This document shows positions 10,566 through 22,083 of a stretch of DNA of 64,000 nt, piece by piece; position 1 is the stretch's first letter, and the number at the start of each line of letters is the position of its first letter. Source of the DNA: Aquatica leii (lineage: Eukaryota > Arthropoda > Insecta > Coleoptera > Lampyridae). The stretch covers positions 54,389,505-54,453,504 of the forward strand of contig CM069436.1 of the NCBI GenBank assembly GCA_035610365.1, given 5' to 3'. Made by a program: the position numbers and the translations under genes. The notes beneath the pieces are model-generated. The model was given only the letters and a program-made list of their open reading frames with translations, did no database searches and was not told the DNA's origin.

Positions 10566-10606
10566 GCAAGCTTTCGAACTTTAGCAAAGTTTTTCGTCAG
10601 GCAGTA
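10563..10606 (-). ncRNA. Hammerhead-ribozyme-like fold (Penelope-type terminus)
   Basis: On the minus strand the core box CTGACGA (10600-10594) is followed by a hairpin AACTTT-GCT-AAAGTT and then CGAAAG (from 10576). Stem I can form from TGC before the core and GCA after the putative cleavage position; stem III would be the self-complementary AGCT with no loop, as in minimal hammerheads that need dimers. Core box CUGANGA and box GAAA are both present. Penelope-like elements are known to carry such motifs, and a similar sequence occurs at 13436-13478 beside a Penelope fragment. Confidence 0.45.
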
Positions 10607-10984
10607 TAAATTAAATTAATTTGACAATTGTAAACCTATGTTAACGCCAAGTACGTCAATTTGCACTTTCTCCTCCTTTCATTATTTCTTATCCTTATCA
10701 CCACATTTGCATTCCATTCGTTTCCTAGTTTCGACATACAGCGCATCGTAATTTTTAAAAAGTAACTTTTACTGTGCTAACGATTTTCCGCGGCAGTGAA
10801 ATATTAGTTCGGTGAATTCGCTTTACGTGTGTCCTCTGACCAGATTGACCAAGAAGACTGCCACCATTCCGAGCCTGTGCGGATTACTCCTAAGTGCTTT
10901 AATATCACTAATTTGCGACCACCAGCGCAACCTTATTCACAAACATTATTAGTCCTTCGAGCTGGATATACATTGATTACCCAA

Positions 10985-12618
10985 GAAGATAAGTCCCGTC
11001 TGGAAGCTCATGTGGAAATTCATCGTATGGAGAAAGTCCATTCCCAGAATGCATTCGTAGGTCATGTCCGGTAACGTGTTGAACGTGTGCTGGGTTTTCT
11101 GGTCTTCTACTGCGATCCTTCGGAAATCAGGACTTCGGTTCCATTTATTACTCTAGCGGATCGATCGGTTACGGCTTGCGTCCTGGCCCCCAGGCTAGCA
11201 CAGATAGCTAACGGTATAGGGCCCAGGAAAGATGAGACGGCTCCGGTGTCCACTAGGGCACAGATCGGGTGGTTTTTGATGTTTACCGTGAGGTATGGTC
11301 GGTAGTCCTTGGTCTGGAAGGTCCTGGTTGTCCGGAGCGTCGCATACCTTCCTGCTGCTGAGCTCCCCGGTCGTTTCCCGCACTTCTGCGAGTACAGTCT
11401 TTGGAGAATACGCCTTGTTTTCCACACGCGGAACAGAAGAGAATTGGCGGATTGCGGCAATATCGTCGGTAGTGGCCGGTTTGTCCGCACTTCCAGCACA
11501 GGTCAGCGGCTTCTACGGGAATACAAACGTTGTTTGGTCGCACCGGTGTCTCCATTCTGGCAGGTGGAATGGTATTTGGTCGGGGGTGGGCGGTTTCTCA
11601 CTTTCCCGAAAGGCGCAGAGGTACTGTTTCCTTTTTGGTGACTGTCGGAGTTTCGCCATGCCGGATGAGCTCAAATTCTTTGATGCATCTCATGAACTCG
11701 TTTACATCCTTGAAATCAGACCGGTGGATGTATAAACGGTATTCCGGAAGTAGATTTCGGTGCAACCAATACATTTCTTGTTCCTCCGTAAGAGTGCCAT
11801 GTCGTCGAATCAATGTTTGAAGGGCGGTTAGGTAATCCATCCCTGATTCCCTTTTACGCTGAAATCTTCTGCTAATCTCTGCTTTGAGATTAATCCGTTA
11901 GTCAGCTGGCAAGAAAAATATTTGGAACTCTCGGATAAAGTCCGTCCAACAACTCCAATTCTTCTTTGTGTTACGGTACCATAACAACGCATTGTCGGTA
12001 AGAATCTCTGGTAATGCCGGCAGTAGTAAGTCCGGGGTGAGACCATGTTGCTCGCAAGCTTCGTCTAGCCGTTCGAGGAAGGTCACTGGATCCGACTTCC
12101 CATTGAAGTTGAGCTTCCACTTGTGGATCTTCGCCTGTTCTAGCAAACTACGACGGTTTGACCGGCTCGGTGTTGATTCGCTAGCGGTCTCGGCGGTGTT
12201 CATTGACCTTAGAGCGCCGGAGGTCGGTTGCGGCGGTTTTCCGTACCGGAAGAAGCTTACTAAGTCTCGGCGCATTTTGTCAACAGTGCCAGCGGTCTTC
12301 AATCCAAATGTATACATTTATTCCTTCAACTGTTCCTTCTTCAAACGGTAAATCCAGCTTACACGGGGATCGGTGGTATCAGTACCATCCTCTTTGATGT
12401 CCATTTCAGTCCTCGGTATATCCTCCTTTGCATGTGCCATACTCCGGACGGTCGCGGCGGAAACGGTAGGTACTAGTGGCTGTCAGGTGGGATAACTCGT
12501 TCAGGAAGCCTCGGATTGGGACGGGAGTAAGTGGAACGGGATCCTTATGGTCGAATTGCTCGAAACGAGGTGTTACTCGAGGGTGTTTGGAAGCGGGATA
12601 GGGTTCGGAAACACACAA
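10985..12618 (-). pseudogene. LTR-retrotransposon gag and protease fragment
   Basis: Minus-strand pieces in several frames form gag then protease. 12317-11898 and 11840-11598 carry retrotransposon gag features (NFNGKSDPVTFLERLDEACE, LQTLIRRHGTLTEEQEMYWL). 11555-11283 has two zinc knuckles (CWKCGQTGHYRRYC and CSACGKQGVFSKDC). 11499-11107 has the aspartic protease site ALVDTGAVSSFLG, and the shifted frame near 11030-11060 reads CILGMDFLH, the usual C-terminal protease motif. No reverse transcriptase follows. The type resembles insect Gypsy-like elements. The sequence is GC-richer than its surroundings, consistent with a more recent arrival. Confidence 0.8.
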
Positions 12619-13180
12619 TTTTTTTTACGTGAATTTTTTTTCTATTCCTTTGCTATTCCTTAGCACACAAACCGAGTTTCATTAAAATCCAGTAATTATT
12701 TTCTGATATATTATAATTTAAAAAAAATTAACTCGAAATTTTTACTCTCATAAATTTTTGAAAATTTAGAATTTTCAAAAATCGTTTTAGGGTATTACTT
12801 TCAACCTATAAAGCTACCAAAATATGCTCATAGATATATTAAAATGGAATAGTCGATTTTTAGTGGACCGCTTGAGAAATCCGGAGTCTACAGCATTTGC
12901 TCGAAGGTCTAAAGGAAAACCACCATTAAAACTATAGACGTAGCTTAAGTGTGTTGGTATTTTAATATCTAATCCGTTTCTTATGAACATATCATGTTTA
13001 CCTAGTGATTAAAAAAAATAATTAAGTGTTGGCATAATATTAATAATAATATATGATTGTAAGTTGTGTGCATTAATTAAAAAGAAAAACTTTCTTCAGT
13101 TTATACATTGGCGTATATAGTTTCATTTCCACGTACCAACCAACAAAGTGTACTTAGTTGACAAATTAAGATTAGAAAAT
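12619..13180. other. No gene seen
   Basis: AT-rich sequence between two retroelement fragments. No terminal repeat or coding signal was found. Confidence 0.4.
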
Positions 13181-13184
13181 AACA

Positions 13185-13450
13185 AGTAACCCGGTAATGT
13201 ATCAAAGTACCATCTGGCTTTCTTCCTATTTTTACATCACGAAAAGGTAAGGTACCATTAATTTCTTTTTCAATACTAAACTTTATGTTTGGATGTTGAT
13301 TGTTAATGTATTGAAGAAATTTGTCCAGTTCATCTTCACTATGAGACCAAATCGCAAAAATATCATCTACATATCTAAGTCATAATTTTGGTCTTTTAAA
13401 TGCAGATTTTAAGGCTTTTTCAAAATGTTCCCTAGGTGCTGGACGAAGAA
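13185..13450 (-). pseudogene. Penelope-like reverse transcriptase fragment
   Basis: On the minus strand one frame reads KSAFKRPKL then LRYVDDIFAIWSHSEDELDK and FLQYINNQHPNIKFSIE, followed by NGTLPFRDVKIGRKPDGT. YVDD is the RT catalytic motif, and the LPFLD-like stretch after it is diagnostic of Penelope-type RTs. One stop interrupts it. Both ends are missing. Confidence 0.8.
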
Positions 13451-13478
13451 CTTTGTTAAAGTTCGCAAGCTTGCATTT
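13436..13478 (+). ncRNA. Degenerate hammerhead-like motif
   Basis: GCTGGACGAAGAACTTTG and GTTAAAGTTCGCAAGCTTGC form a stem (AACTTT/AAAGTT) between boxes resembling CTGACGA (one inserted G) and GAAA (here GCAA). It is clearly related to 10563-10606 but both core boxes are damaged, so it should not be active. Confidence 0.4.
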
Positions 13479-13569
13479 AAATTGTATTAAATAAATATAC
13501 CATTTACCCTAAAAAATCTTTGATTTTAAAATTATTTTTTTTAAATACCCAGTTAATCTAAAAAACTTA

Positions 13570-14345
13570 CGATTTGTTGTAATTTTGAGGATTCTGAAAA
13601 TATGGGTTAGAATTCCTAATTCCACAGCGTCATCATCATGGAAAGTTCTACAATTCAAAAAGTTTTCAAAGATCGAAATAAATAGTAATATAATGGTGCA
13701 AAATCAGGGCTATGTGGTGAATATAACATCAATTCCCAACCATACTCCAATAATTTTGGCGACTGACCTAAAATGTGTGCGGTCTAGGTGCAAAATGACA
13801 CCGTTACAATTAAACAATTCTGACCGTTTATTTTGTTAATTCCTGCATTTAATTTGTCCAGTTATCTACTGTACACGACCGAGTTGATTGTTTGGTTCCT
13901 TGGAAGCAGCTCGATTAAGTCCAATCTCATCAAATGACAGCAAATTTTTTTTCTGAATATCAGTTTTTAAAGTGGTTTGTGGTAGCTCATCAAGCCTAGA
14001 CCATAACCGTTTTTAACCGACGTTATTGTAAACAAACTATTTTTTATCACCAGTGATTATTCGTTTCAAGAAAGAATCGAATTCATTGCGTTTCGTTAAA
14101 TCAATTTTTTTCGAATTCCTCTGGCAGTATTATACTTTTTAAATAGTGCTATGATTCTCAATCGCTGCGTGTGACACATTTAATTAATGCTCTGCTATCT
14201 ATCGTACAGATAAACAACGATCCGACTCGATTGTGGCTTTAATTTGGTCATCATCAAGCACAAATGGTCGACCTAAACGTTGGTCATCTTTCATTGCGAA
14301 ATCCCCAGAACAAAATTTGTTAAACCAATTTCGACACCACTTTTT
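13570..14345 (-). pseudogene. mariner transposase relic
   Basis: Minus-strand translation in several frames gives pieces collinear with mariner transposases: LGRPFVLDDDQIKATIES (linker after the helix-turn-helix, near 14270), ITGDKKxFVYNNV (first catalytic Asp region, near 14050), FDEIGLNRAASKEPNNQ, and SPDFAPLYYYLFRSL (third catalytic region, near 13700). Stops and frameshifts are scattered through all of it. Terminal repeats were not identified. Confidence 0.8.
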
Positions 14346-14734
14346 TTATGGCTGTGTCACCATACACATCAAAAATTGACTTTATATTAACTTACAATTG
14401 CAAATACGCAAAAATTTATTTTGCTTATTCGAAAGATAAATAATTTCACTTTGAATATAAATCTTTTATTAAGTAGGAATGTGTTTTTAAAGTTTTAATA
14501 TTAAAATGGCCCTCTTGCAGCATTGACAACCAGCCACCAATGCGGTTTTTCCTTTCCGAAAATAAAAAGTAAAGCATCAAAAATTGACGTCAAACTAAAC
14601 TTTTGGCGAATATACGCGCAATTTATTTCCATAGCGTATTAGGAATGACAGCTAAGAAATGTAAAAAAAAACAATTATAGCATTGATAGAAGCAAGAATC
14701 TCTACTACTAATATACTGAATCGAAGATACGCAA

Positions 14735-14955
14735 AATGTTATTATTGGTCAGTTTGAATGTGATTGTGTTAGGAACATATAATGATGGCTACCATTTTGT
14801 GGATATCTTACAACTAGTATTAAGAAAAAAGTAATTAATTTCATATATACATATAGTTTTCTTTAATAGTAATTCATGAGATACCCACAAGATGGCAATC
14901 ATTAGTGTATGTCGTTGTAATGTCTAACCAATCACATATCATTACTCTGCTTACT
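14735..14955. repeat. Imperfect inverted repeat, probable MITE
   Basis: The left arm (TATTGGTCAG... to ...CCATTTTGTGGATATCTT) pairs imperfectly with the reverse complement of the right arm (GAGATACCCACAAGATGGCA to the end). Arms are about 70 bp each, similarity roughly three in four by eye. No coding content. Confidence 0.55.
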
Positions 14956-15129
14956 CTGAAAATGGCCGGTTTTGTCTTCATTTTTGATTCATTAGTTAGG
15001 TATTCAGTATATTATAGAGAATATAGGGATGGTCAATAGGAAATGCAAGGGTAAACTTCCTTAGATAAGCGTCATTTAATACAATATATATAATAATTGA
15101 TTCTGAAATTCAAAATGTAATAAACAGAA

Positions 15130-16927
15130 AAACTAAATACTGGCAAGCTGTTATAGAAAGAATTTTCTACGTGATTCAGTTTTTAGGTCATCAAAATTTA
15201 GTTTTTTGTGGAAGTAGTAATAAGTTGTTTGAGAACAACCATGGTAACTTTTTAATATGCGTAGAAATGATTTCCAAATGCGACCTGATTATGTCAGAAC
15301 ATACAAAACGCTCTCAAATAAAAGATCACAAAAACTATCTCGGGGATAAAATACAAAGTGAAGTAATCAACTTGATCGGTGAAAATATCAAATCCAAAAT
15401 TTTAGAACTAACTAAAAATGCAAAATATTATTCCATATTATAGACTGCACTCCTGTCACCAAGAACAAATTTTAGTTTGTATAAGATTTGTTAATTTAAA
15501 GAGCACGGAAATTAGTATAGAAGAACATTTTTTATTATTTTGTCCTATAGATGATGTGTCGGGTGAAGGCTTGACAAAATTTCTTTTGTCAGCGTTAAAG
15601 AAAGAAAGCTTAAATATCAACGATTTGCGGGGTCAAAGTTACGATAATAATGCGTGGTAGGCATAAAAGTCTAAAAAAAAATTGGATTTTAATCCGCGAG
15701 CTTTCTTTGTTCCTTGTTGCAATCATACCCTAAATTTAGTCGTCAATGATATCGCAAAATCGAATACTTGGAGCATCAATTTTTTTTTAGTTCAAGAACT
15801 GTTTGTATTTTTTTCAGCTTCTACTAAACGCTGGTCAAATCTGAAATCTAATTTATCTAATGAACAACTTTAACTTTAAAACCTTTATCGGATACTCGAT
15901 GGTCTAGTAGAATAGAAGCAATAACTCCTTTAAGGTATCAACTTGGGGAGGTTTATGATGATCTGTTTGAAATAAGCGAAAGAAACTTTGAAAATAACGT
16001 AAAAAGTTTGGCCGCATCGTTGGCCAAAAAATTGCAAAATTTTGAGTTCATTTGCATTCTTATATTGTGGTATAATATTTGAAGTAAAGTTAAACTAAAA
16101 TTATTCAAAAACCGAACTTTGACGTTGCTTAGTGTTGTAATAATTTAAATAATTTGAATAATTTTTTGAATGCTTATATCGCTCCGATAAAGGTTTTAAT
16201 GATCTATTGATTGATGCTAAAGAAACAGCATCCAGCTTAAACATAGAACCTAAATTCATAAAACAAAAAGGTCTAAAACCGCAAAAAATTAAAAAAAAAC
16301 ATTTTGATTATGAATGTGACGATGAACCTCTCCACAACGAAACTTTAAAGTTCAAAGTTGATTGTTTTTTTAATGCTCTAGATGTAATCATAACATCAGC
16401 GGACGAGAGATTCCAATTACTTTCTTATTTCACGTTTTTATGGAATATTTATAAATTTAAAAATAATTTTGAAAACGAACAATTAGAATTATGTCAAAAA
16501 GTTGAAAATTTATTAAACGACAAAACTCGCAATGAACGAGACAACTGCCGTGGAACTTGTTAAAGAATTGCAATATTTACAAAATTTTGATGAAAAAGTT
16601 ATTACGTCTCCAGAAGAAACTTTCAATTATATAACAATTAACAACTTAGTGAGTTCTTTTCCTAATACGAGCATAATACTTCGTATTTTATTAACAATGC
16701 CGGTTTCTGTTGATACAGCAGAACAATATTTTTCAAAACTCAAAATAATACAAAAATATTTAAGATCAACCATGAGGCAAAACCGACTAAGTAATCTTGC
16801 TATCATTTCAATAGAAACGGACCAGCTAAAAGAATTAGACATCGAAAATTTAATTAAACAATTTGCAAAAAGCACGGAAAGCTCAATTCACTTAGCTAAA
16901 ATATTAATAGCAAATAGCAATACCTAA
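15130..16927 (+). pseudogene. hAT transposase relic (ZMYM1/TTF-type family)
   Basis: Ordered plus-strand pieces match this hAT type: YWQAVIERIFYVIQFLGHQN and NHGNFLICVEMISKCDLIM, then LTKNAKYYSI (start of the catalytic domain), DDVSGEGLTKFLL, LRGQSYDNNAW (second catalytic Asp region), FVPCCNHTLNLVVND, DTRWSSRIEAITPLRYQ, and the C-terminal dimerisation domain ILRILLTMPVSVDTAEQYFS with LRSTMRQNRLSNLAI. Stops and shifts occur at about 15440, 15660, 15875, 16080-16200 and 16560. Terminal repeats were not found. A related, shorter relic lies at 58300-59030. Confidence 0.82.
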
Positions 16928-17002
16928 TACCTGGATATTAACCTTTAAAAGGTGACATGTTGCATTATTAAAATAATATATTGTTTTGTTTATGATTATA
17001 AG

Positions 17003-17160
17003 CGACTTTCGGCTTAGACCGCGTCGTTTTTAAACACTCAGACTTAGGGTTGGTCCTAGTCTTTTCTTTAGAGCTAAAACAAGAAGTAGAACTTGGCCTT
17101 TGGCCGTATTGGTTTGGTTTTATTTGTCCATCAGTTTCGTCCTGTGATATATAAACCAGT
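17003..17160 (-). repeat. Repeat fragment shared with 41400-41520
   Basis: The words GCTTAGACCGCGT, AACACTCA, AAAACAAGAAGTA and ACTTGGCCTTT appear here in the same order as in the reverse complement of 41400-41520. It is a piece of a short interspersed element of unknown type. Confidence 0.6.
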
Positions 17161-17249
17161 ATTCTTAAAGTTTTCAATATTTTTTTTTATTTCTTGTGCT
17201 TTTGTATCATATTTGAAACTAAAATGAAAAAAAATTGTATATTCAGATA

Positions 17250-17720
17250 TCATTTGTGAATATTGAAATTGTAGTTTCGGAAGAGAAAAGAGAAACGCTA
17301 TGTCGATGACACTTTCTGCATTTTTCAAAGTACGAATTCAAAGTTTTTTAGAGTTTTTAAACAGCAAGCACGCTAGAGTTAAATTTACGGTCGAAATTCC
17401 TTTAAACTGTTCCCTAAATTTTCTTGATTTGAATATCTCTTTATTGGATGGTGAATTTGTATTTGATATCTACCGAAAACCTACTACTACGAGCCATGTT
17501 ATCTCATATGACTCTAACCATCCCTTCTCTGATAAAGTAGCTGCTTTCTCACACTTATTTAATAGATTACTGGGTACTCATTTAAATACTTTTAACCACA
17601 AAAAAAAATTAAATACCATTTTCCTCATTGCTAAAGAAAATAACTTCCCGCCACATTTGATTAACAACATTTACCACAAAATATTCTGAGATTAAGTCAA
17701 TCACATTTCTTACACCGATT
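17250..17720 (+). pseudogene. Penelope-like element: reverse transcriptase C-terminal part
   Basis: One frame near 17285-17345 reads RYVDDTFCIFQSTNSKFF, with the YVDD catalytic pair; after a frameshift another continues KFTVEIPLNCSLNFLDLNIS and FDIYRKPTTTSHVISYDSNH to a stop at 17690. This order (YVDD, LNFLDL, YRKPT, SNHP) is that of Penelope RT. The reading is cut at 17721 by a terminal-repeat element and resumes at about 20166 with the GIY-YIG domain. Confidence 0.85.
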
Positions 17721-20158
17721 TCCCAGGCAGCAACAGTACGTCTCTAAAACGTTGGTTTAACGTAATTTACAGACCACGACGTAACTTGTCCAAAATGTAA
17801 CGTCTTTATTACGTCAAAAGTAACACTAAAATACGACGTTATATTTTGACGTCATTTGGAAGTTGTATTAACGTAATTTTTTCTTGCGCAATACGAGAGA
17901 ATATTCTGTATTACAAAATATCACTATCTTTAGTTATGAACTCTCAATATCAAACAACAGGTAACTCAATCAACAAACTAATTTTTAACTTCAGGTATAA
18001 ATAAGATACAAAAATTTACTTTATTTTTCATTCCGAGTTTACGTTTGTCAGAGTGTATAACCTAAACATATAAAGAGCATTATTATTATTATGTTATAAT
18101 AGATTCGACACCTAAAAAAATTTCAAATTTAACGATTCAGGGAGATGTACATTTTCATTTCTACGTTCGTTTTCAATCGACTATTATCGCATTAAAACGG
18201 TTTACATATTACGCTTTGTTCGTTGTTCGGCGCGCATGTGAACTTTAGGTTATGCTTGGGTTGTTGGGTTATGGTACATCAGTTTTTTGGGTTTTGTGTG
18301 CTACACCTTTACAACAGGAAGGTAATAACTAAATTTTAGTAAGTACCTACAATTGTCTACCTATAACTAATTATATTCTTTATAGGAAAATGTTTCCATT
18401 AGTAGAATTTGCAGAGGAATCTGGTGGAGGTTTATCAGTCATTCGAAGTGAAGGGTATACTCCTTGTAAAAAGGAAGTGTTTTGGCCTTCTACGAAAGAA
18501 TCAAAGAAATTTGAAAAGATATTAAGCGAGAATCAAACATTTGACGAGTGGAAGCTTTACTCTATCAAACGATGCTTGTATGAATCGGGTAAGTTTTGTT
18601 CTGGTTACACCGGCACTACAATTTTGAATGTATAGTAGCTTTGATTAGCATTTGATAATTTTTCAATTCACTTCATAGCCATATAACAATCACTTAAATG
18701 TTTAATCTAAGATTTTATATTATAAGGCACTAATAAGTGTTTTTATGTATATAGATGATTACAAAGTGATAAAAAAGAAATTGAGAAGGGCTGAAGACAC
18801 CTCAGACTTGCAAAGTGAAGCTGATGAGGTTGTTGCAACTCTCTCAAAGAGAAAAACAAGACCTACTCAACGGCTATTAGAGTTTGACAGTAGTGAAGAA
18901 GACACTGCTTCAAAATTTTCTCGACCTCCTACTATTAGTTTGGATAGACAGTGTAAGTACTCATTAAGAGTTTTTTTAGTTTTATTTAATCTTTATGTAA
19001 TTATTTATGGTAAAGTAAGAAATGTAGCATCTCAACAGCAACTAGAAGTTTTGGAACCTGTAGCTCAATGCAGTATTCCGATATCAAGATCCTCAACACC
19101 ACAATCATCACTCAGTGGTCTCGATTCATCCATTGTAGAAAACTCAACTTTGACAACTTGTTTAGGTAACTACACAACACAGTAGGTAGTATTTTTTACA
19201 CGGCTGGAACTTTTTAATTTTAGCTCTTCAAAAAAAATTAACAAATGATGTCATCTTCATCAAAGAGCAATCAAGCTGCCTATTAATGCAGATCATGATA
19301 TTCAGCAATTAGAGGAATATTTAAAACGGCAGGATAATTATGATGCATTGGTAAATGTTTACTAGCATGTTATGTTATCATACTTATTAGTTACTCATTC
19401 CAGCGTTGCCACTTATCTACTTTTGGTGGCAAAAATGTTAATGATATCACTTCGAAAAAAATTAAAGAAGTCATTGATGATCAGTTGGCATGCAATTACA
19501 ATTATCTTGGCACATGGTCTCAAAAAAAGGCCTTTTTACAATTATCCTTAAACAAGGTTGTTATTGGTGAGTTAAATTATTTATAATATGAACTTTTATT
19601 TACGATTTTTTTGTAAAGATGCAGTAAAAGCAAAACAATTCATGGAAAAGAAAATAAACTTTACCAGTCTGTTTATGGATGATACCCTATAGACTCTAAA
19701 TTATTAAATAATTTTAAAGTTAGTGATAAAACTGAGGTAATTGAGGCTGTAAATGATATTGATGCGAAATGTGTGGTACTTACTTCAGAAAATTCTAAGA
19801 TTGGATTACCTTAACTGCACACTTTGTAGCTAAAGTTAAGTATTTTTTTGTGTATCTACAAATTAACAATATAATAAACTGATAAGTGGTATTTGAGTAT
19901 TATTTTGTAATGTGCTGAAAACAATAGATGAATTTTTCAAACGTTGTGACTTCGTAATTATTGTACGTCGCAACGACGTAATTACATAATATTATGACGA
20001 CGTATATTTTTTACGTCACTATGACGTTACTACTTTACGTAATTGGGCTGTGACTTATGCACGTAAAATTTACGTGTTATTTACGTGCACATTGTGGTTG
20101 TTTTGACGTAATTAAGTACCAAAAATTGACGTCATTAAGACGTACGTTGCTACCTGGG
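17721..20158 (+). mobile_element. Terminal-inverted-repeat element carrying a DUF4806-type gene
   Basis: The left end CCCAGGCAGCAAC and the right end, read on the minus strand, CCCAGGTAGCAAC are inverted repeats; both continue into (A)GTACGTCT-like sequence. The outer 200-250 bp on each side are crowded with ACGT-centred words (TTACGTC, GACGTAA, TGACGTC), a subterminal repeat cluster. The element splits a Penelope element between its RT and GIY-YIG domains. No transposase is seen; the only coding unit is the spliced gene at 18390-19692. Flanks TACACCGAT (left) and TAACCCGAT (right) are similar but not adjacent to the CCCAGG ends, so the target duplication is unsettled. The superfamily is unknown. 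Confidence 0.72.
18390..19692 (+). CDS. DUF4806-type domain protein inside a mobile element
   Basis: Likely exons are 18390-18588, 18755-18952, about 19039-19165, 19224-19350, 19404-19566 and 19619-19692, with GT-AG ends such as GG/GTAAGT and TTTTAG/CTC. Exon 1 begins MFPLVEFAEESGGGLSVI and includes VFWPSTKESKKFEKIL. The middle is acidic and Ser/Thr-rich (FDSSEEDTASKFSRPPTIS). The C-terminal domain reads IKLPINADHDIQQLEEYL, then LRCHLSTFGGKNVNDITS, YNYLGTWSQKKAFLQL and KVVIDAV, the pattern I associate with Pfam DUF4806. A frameshift in exon 4 near 19260 and an uncertain third exon suggest it is slightly decayed. An untranslated first exon with a GTAATA donor may end near 18322. Function is unknown. 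Confidence 0.6.
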
Positions 20159-20642
20159 TTGTAACCCGATATCTACTTATTTTTCTATACCGTACATACC
20201 ACAGTTACACTATTTAATTAAAAACATTAACAAAAACAACAATTTTCGAGTTTCTTACCTTAGCCCTCTAAAATTACACAACTATTCTTCACATCTAAAA
20301 GACATTATTGAACCTATGGACCACAGTGGTATCTACAATTTAGAATGTAGTTGTGGTCGTGTTTATATTGGGAGAACGATCCGGGCTTTCAGTACCCATC
20401 TTAAAGAACACACTAGATACATTTCTAATCCCAGCAAATATTTACTTAATCCTAAATCTATTAAATCAACGTTTGCTGAACATGTACTGCAAGATAAGCA
20501 TTCGCTCATTAAAGCACAGATTATTCATCCTACAGACAAAAATCGTCTAATAGATATATTGGAGATGATCTATATCACGTCCCATAATGACATAATCCTT
20601 AATGACAAAAATAATTTCATACAACTGCGTTTAAATTATTAG
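20159..20642 (+). pseudogene. Penelope-like element: GIY-YIG endonuclease domain
   Basis: From about 20162 one frame reads CNPISTYFSIPYIPQLHYLI, through a conserved linker, to MDHSGIYNLECSCGRVYIGR at 20316 and TIRAFSTHLKEH, ending at a stop at 20642. GIY and YIG with the Cys-Cys pair between them are the hallmarks of the Penelope endonuclease. The frame is open over 160 codons, so this end is well preserved. It is separated from its RT by the DUF4806 element. Confidence 0.88.
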
Positions 20643-20995
20643 TTTTCACTTTAGAAAAATTTTATTTATTGATTTTCTACAATTTTATACGTCGTTAATA
20701 CATATCTAGTACCACTTGTTGTTTTGGTTTATTTAATTTTAACATTAGACGTGCATTATTAGGTTGTTTGTGCAATTATGTAGTATAGTTATTTATTTAT
20801 TTAAATGTTGTTTTACTTAGACAATAGAGGCAATTTTTATTATATACATTTGTTAGTGCTTATTAGGTATGTACATTGATATCGTTATTTACACTTGTGT
20901 ATTGTAATTGTTATTCATCCAACTATCATTATAATTTTCTGACATTTTTAACTTGAACCTTAAGATTCATTATAACCGGATATATTTATTTTTTG

Positions 20996-21047
20996 TAGTA
21001 TCTGAAGATGGCCTATATGTCATTATAAGGCCGAAACATGTCATAAT
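20996..21047 (+). ncRNA. Hammerhead-ribozyme-like motif at the Penelope 3' end
   Basis: CTGAAGA (21002-21008, fits CUGANGA) is followed by a stem GGCCT/AGGCC (21010-21014 and 21028-21032) and GAAAC (21033-21037), then ATGTC. TAT before the core pairs with ATA after C21042, giving stem I; stem III would be the self-complementary ACATGT. One unpaired T sits at the base of stem II. Penelope-like elements are known to encode hammerhead motifs, and this lies 360 bp after the GIY-YIG stop, as expected for that. Confidence 0.55.
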
Positions 21048-21465
21048 TAATTGAATATTAAATATTGGTTCGACAATGGTTTTTTGATGTTTTTGAATGA
21101 TATAATGTTACGACCAATAATGGAGGATCTTTTTTATCAATTAAAAAAATACTTGTATGATTTATGGCTTGTACTTTTAAAATATAAAAATAAAAATAAA
21201 TTTATGAAAATACTTTTTTAAATTATTTTTCAATAGTGGTTAATATTACTTAACTCACATATCAACGTAATACAAATTTGGGGCGTTATTTTAAATTTAC
21301 ACAAGAGCGTCAAAAGTGCTAGGAGCGGGCCTGAATACATACCTAACATAAAATCGGTGTTACTGCTCAATCAATTTAATTATTAGTATAACTAAACTTT
21401 AATATATTTTACATTATTAAAAAGATTTTTAACAATTGTATTATAAATTAATGACAAAAATCTTA

Positions 21466-22083
21466 CTACATATTTTTTAAGGAATTTCTCAAAACCATCT
21501 CCAATTCGGAAATGTAACTGCTGCGGTCTTCGTGAAATTTTCTAGACCTCTGATTTTGACCAACATTATTCATACTAATTATATTTTTAGCATCATCGAG
21601 GGCGCAATAAACGTCATTGTTGTGTTTGTAGGCATACGTGTAATCTCCAATTTGGTTTGAAGGTTTCGGACTTGTCTTTAAAGATGACGTATGCTTTAAG
21701 ATGCCGTCAACGTTAGGCAAATTTTCTGCACTGTTTTCTTTTATAGATTTCAAATACTTTTCTACGAGATCAAGTTGTGAATTTGAGACGTTTCCTTTAT
21801 TTGATGCCATATGCATGATGCAGCCAATTACGTTATTTAATACATCTCGAGTGTGCTTGTCTAAGTTGAAGTCGTCATTAACTTGAGGCATAAAATACAT
21901 ATTTTTAGAATCAATCAGTTCTCGGCTAAAACTAAGAATTAACAAAAATTTACAGCTGTATTGCAATTACCTAAGCTGAGCAGTGGTTTTAGCTTTTGTA
22001 GAAAGATTTTTGTTGATTTTTAAATAGCCGCCAAACCTTGGAGTACGCATTGAAGCATCTCTAAGTAATTTGCATTTTTCCAT
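21466..22083 (-). CDS. Unknown 192-residue protein, paralogue of the gene at 31187
   Basis: Two exons on the minus strand: 22083-21971 and 21931-21466, with a 39-bp intron (GTAATTGC... TTCTTAG) in phase 2. An in-frame stop lies just upstream of the ATG, so the start is well set. Residues 14-22 (TPRFGGYLK) and 73-118 (IGCIMHMASN, then NLPNVDGILKH) match the gene at 31187-31736 (SPRAGGYIK; ISCVMMMASN, KLPPNIEGILNH) with nearly equal spacing, and both introns are phase 2 within 20 residues of the GGY motif. The rest is helical and polar; no signal peptide or membrane segment is visible. I do not recognise the family. The 5' neighbour on the same strand ends only 58 bp upstream. Confidence 0.78.

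Noticed and set aside
17711..20170. TACACCGAT / TAACCCGAT as target duplication of the DUF4806 element
   Set aside because: Only seven of nine bases match and the copies are not next to the CCCAGG ends, so it is left open.
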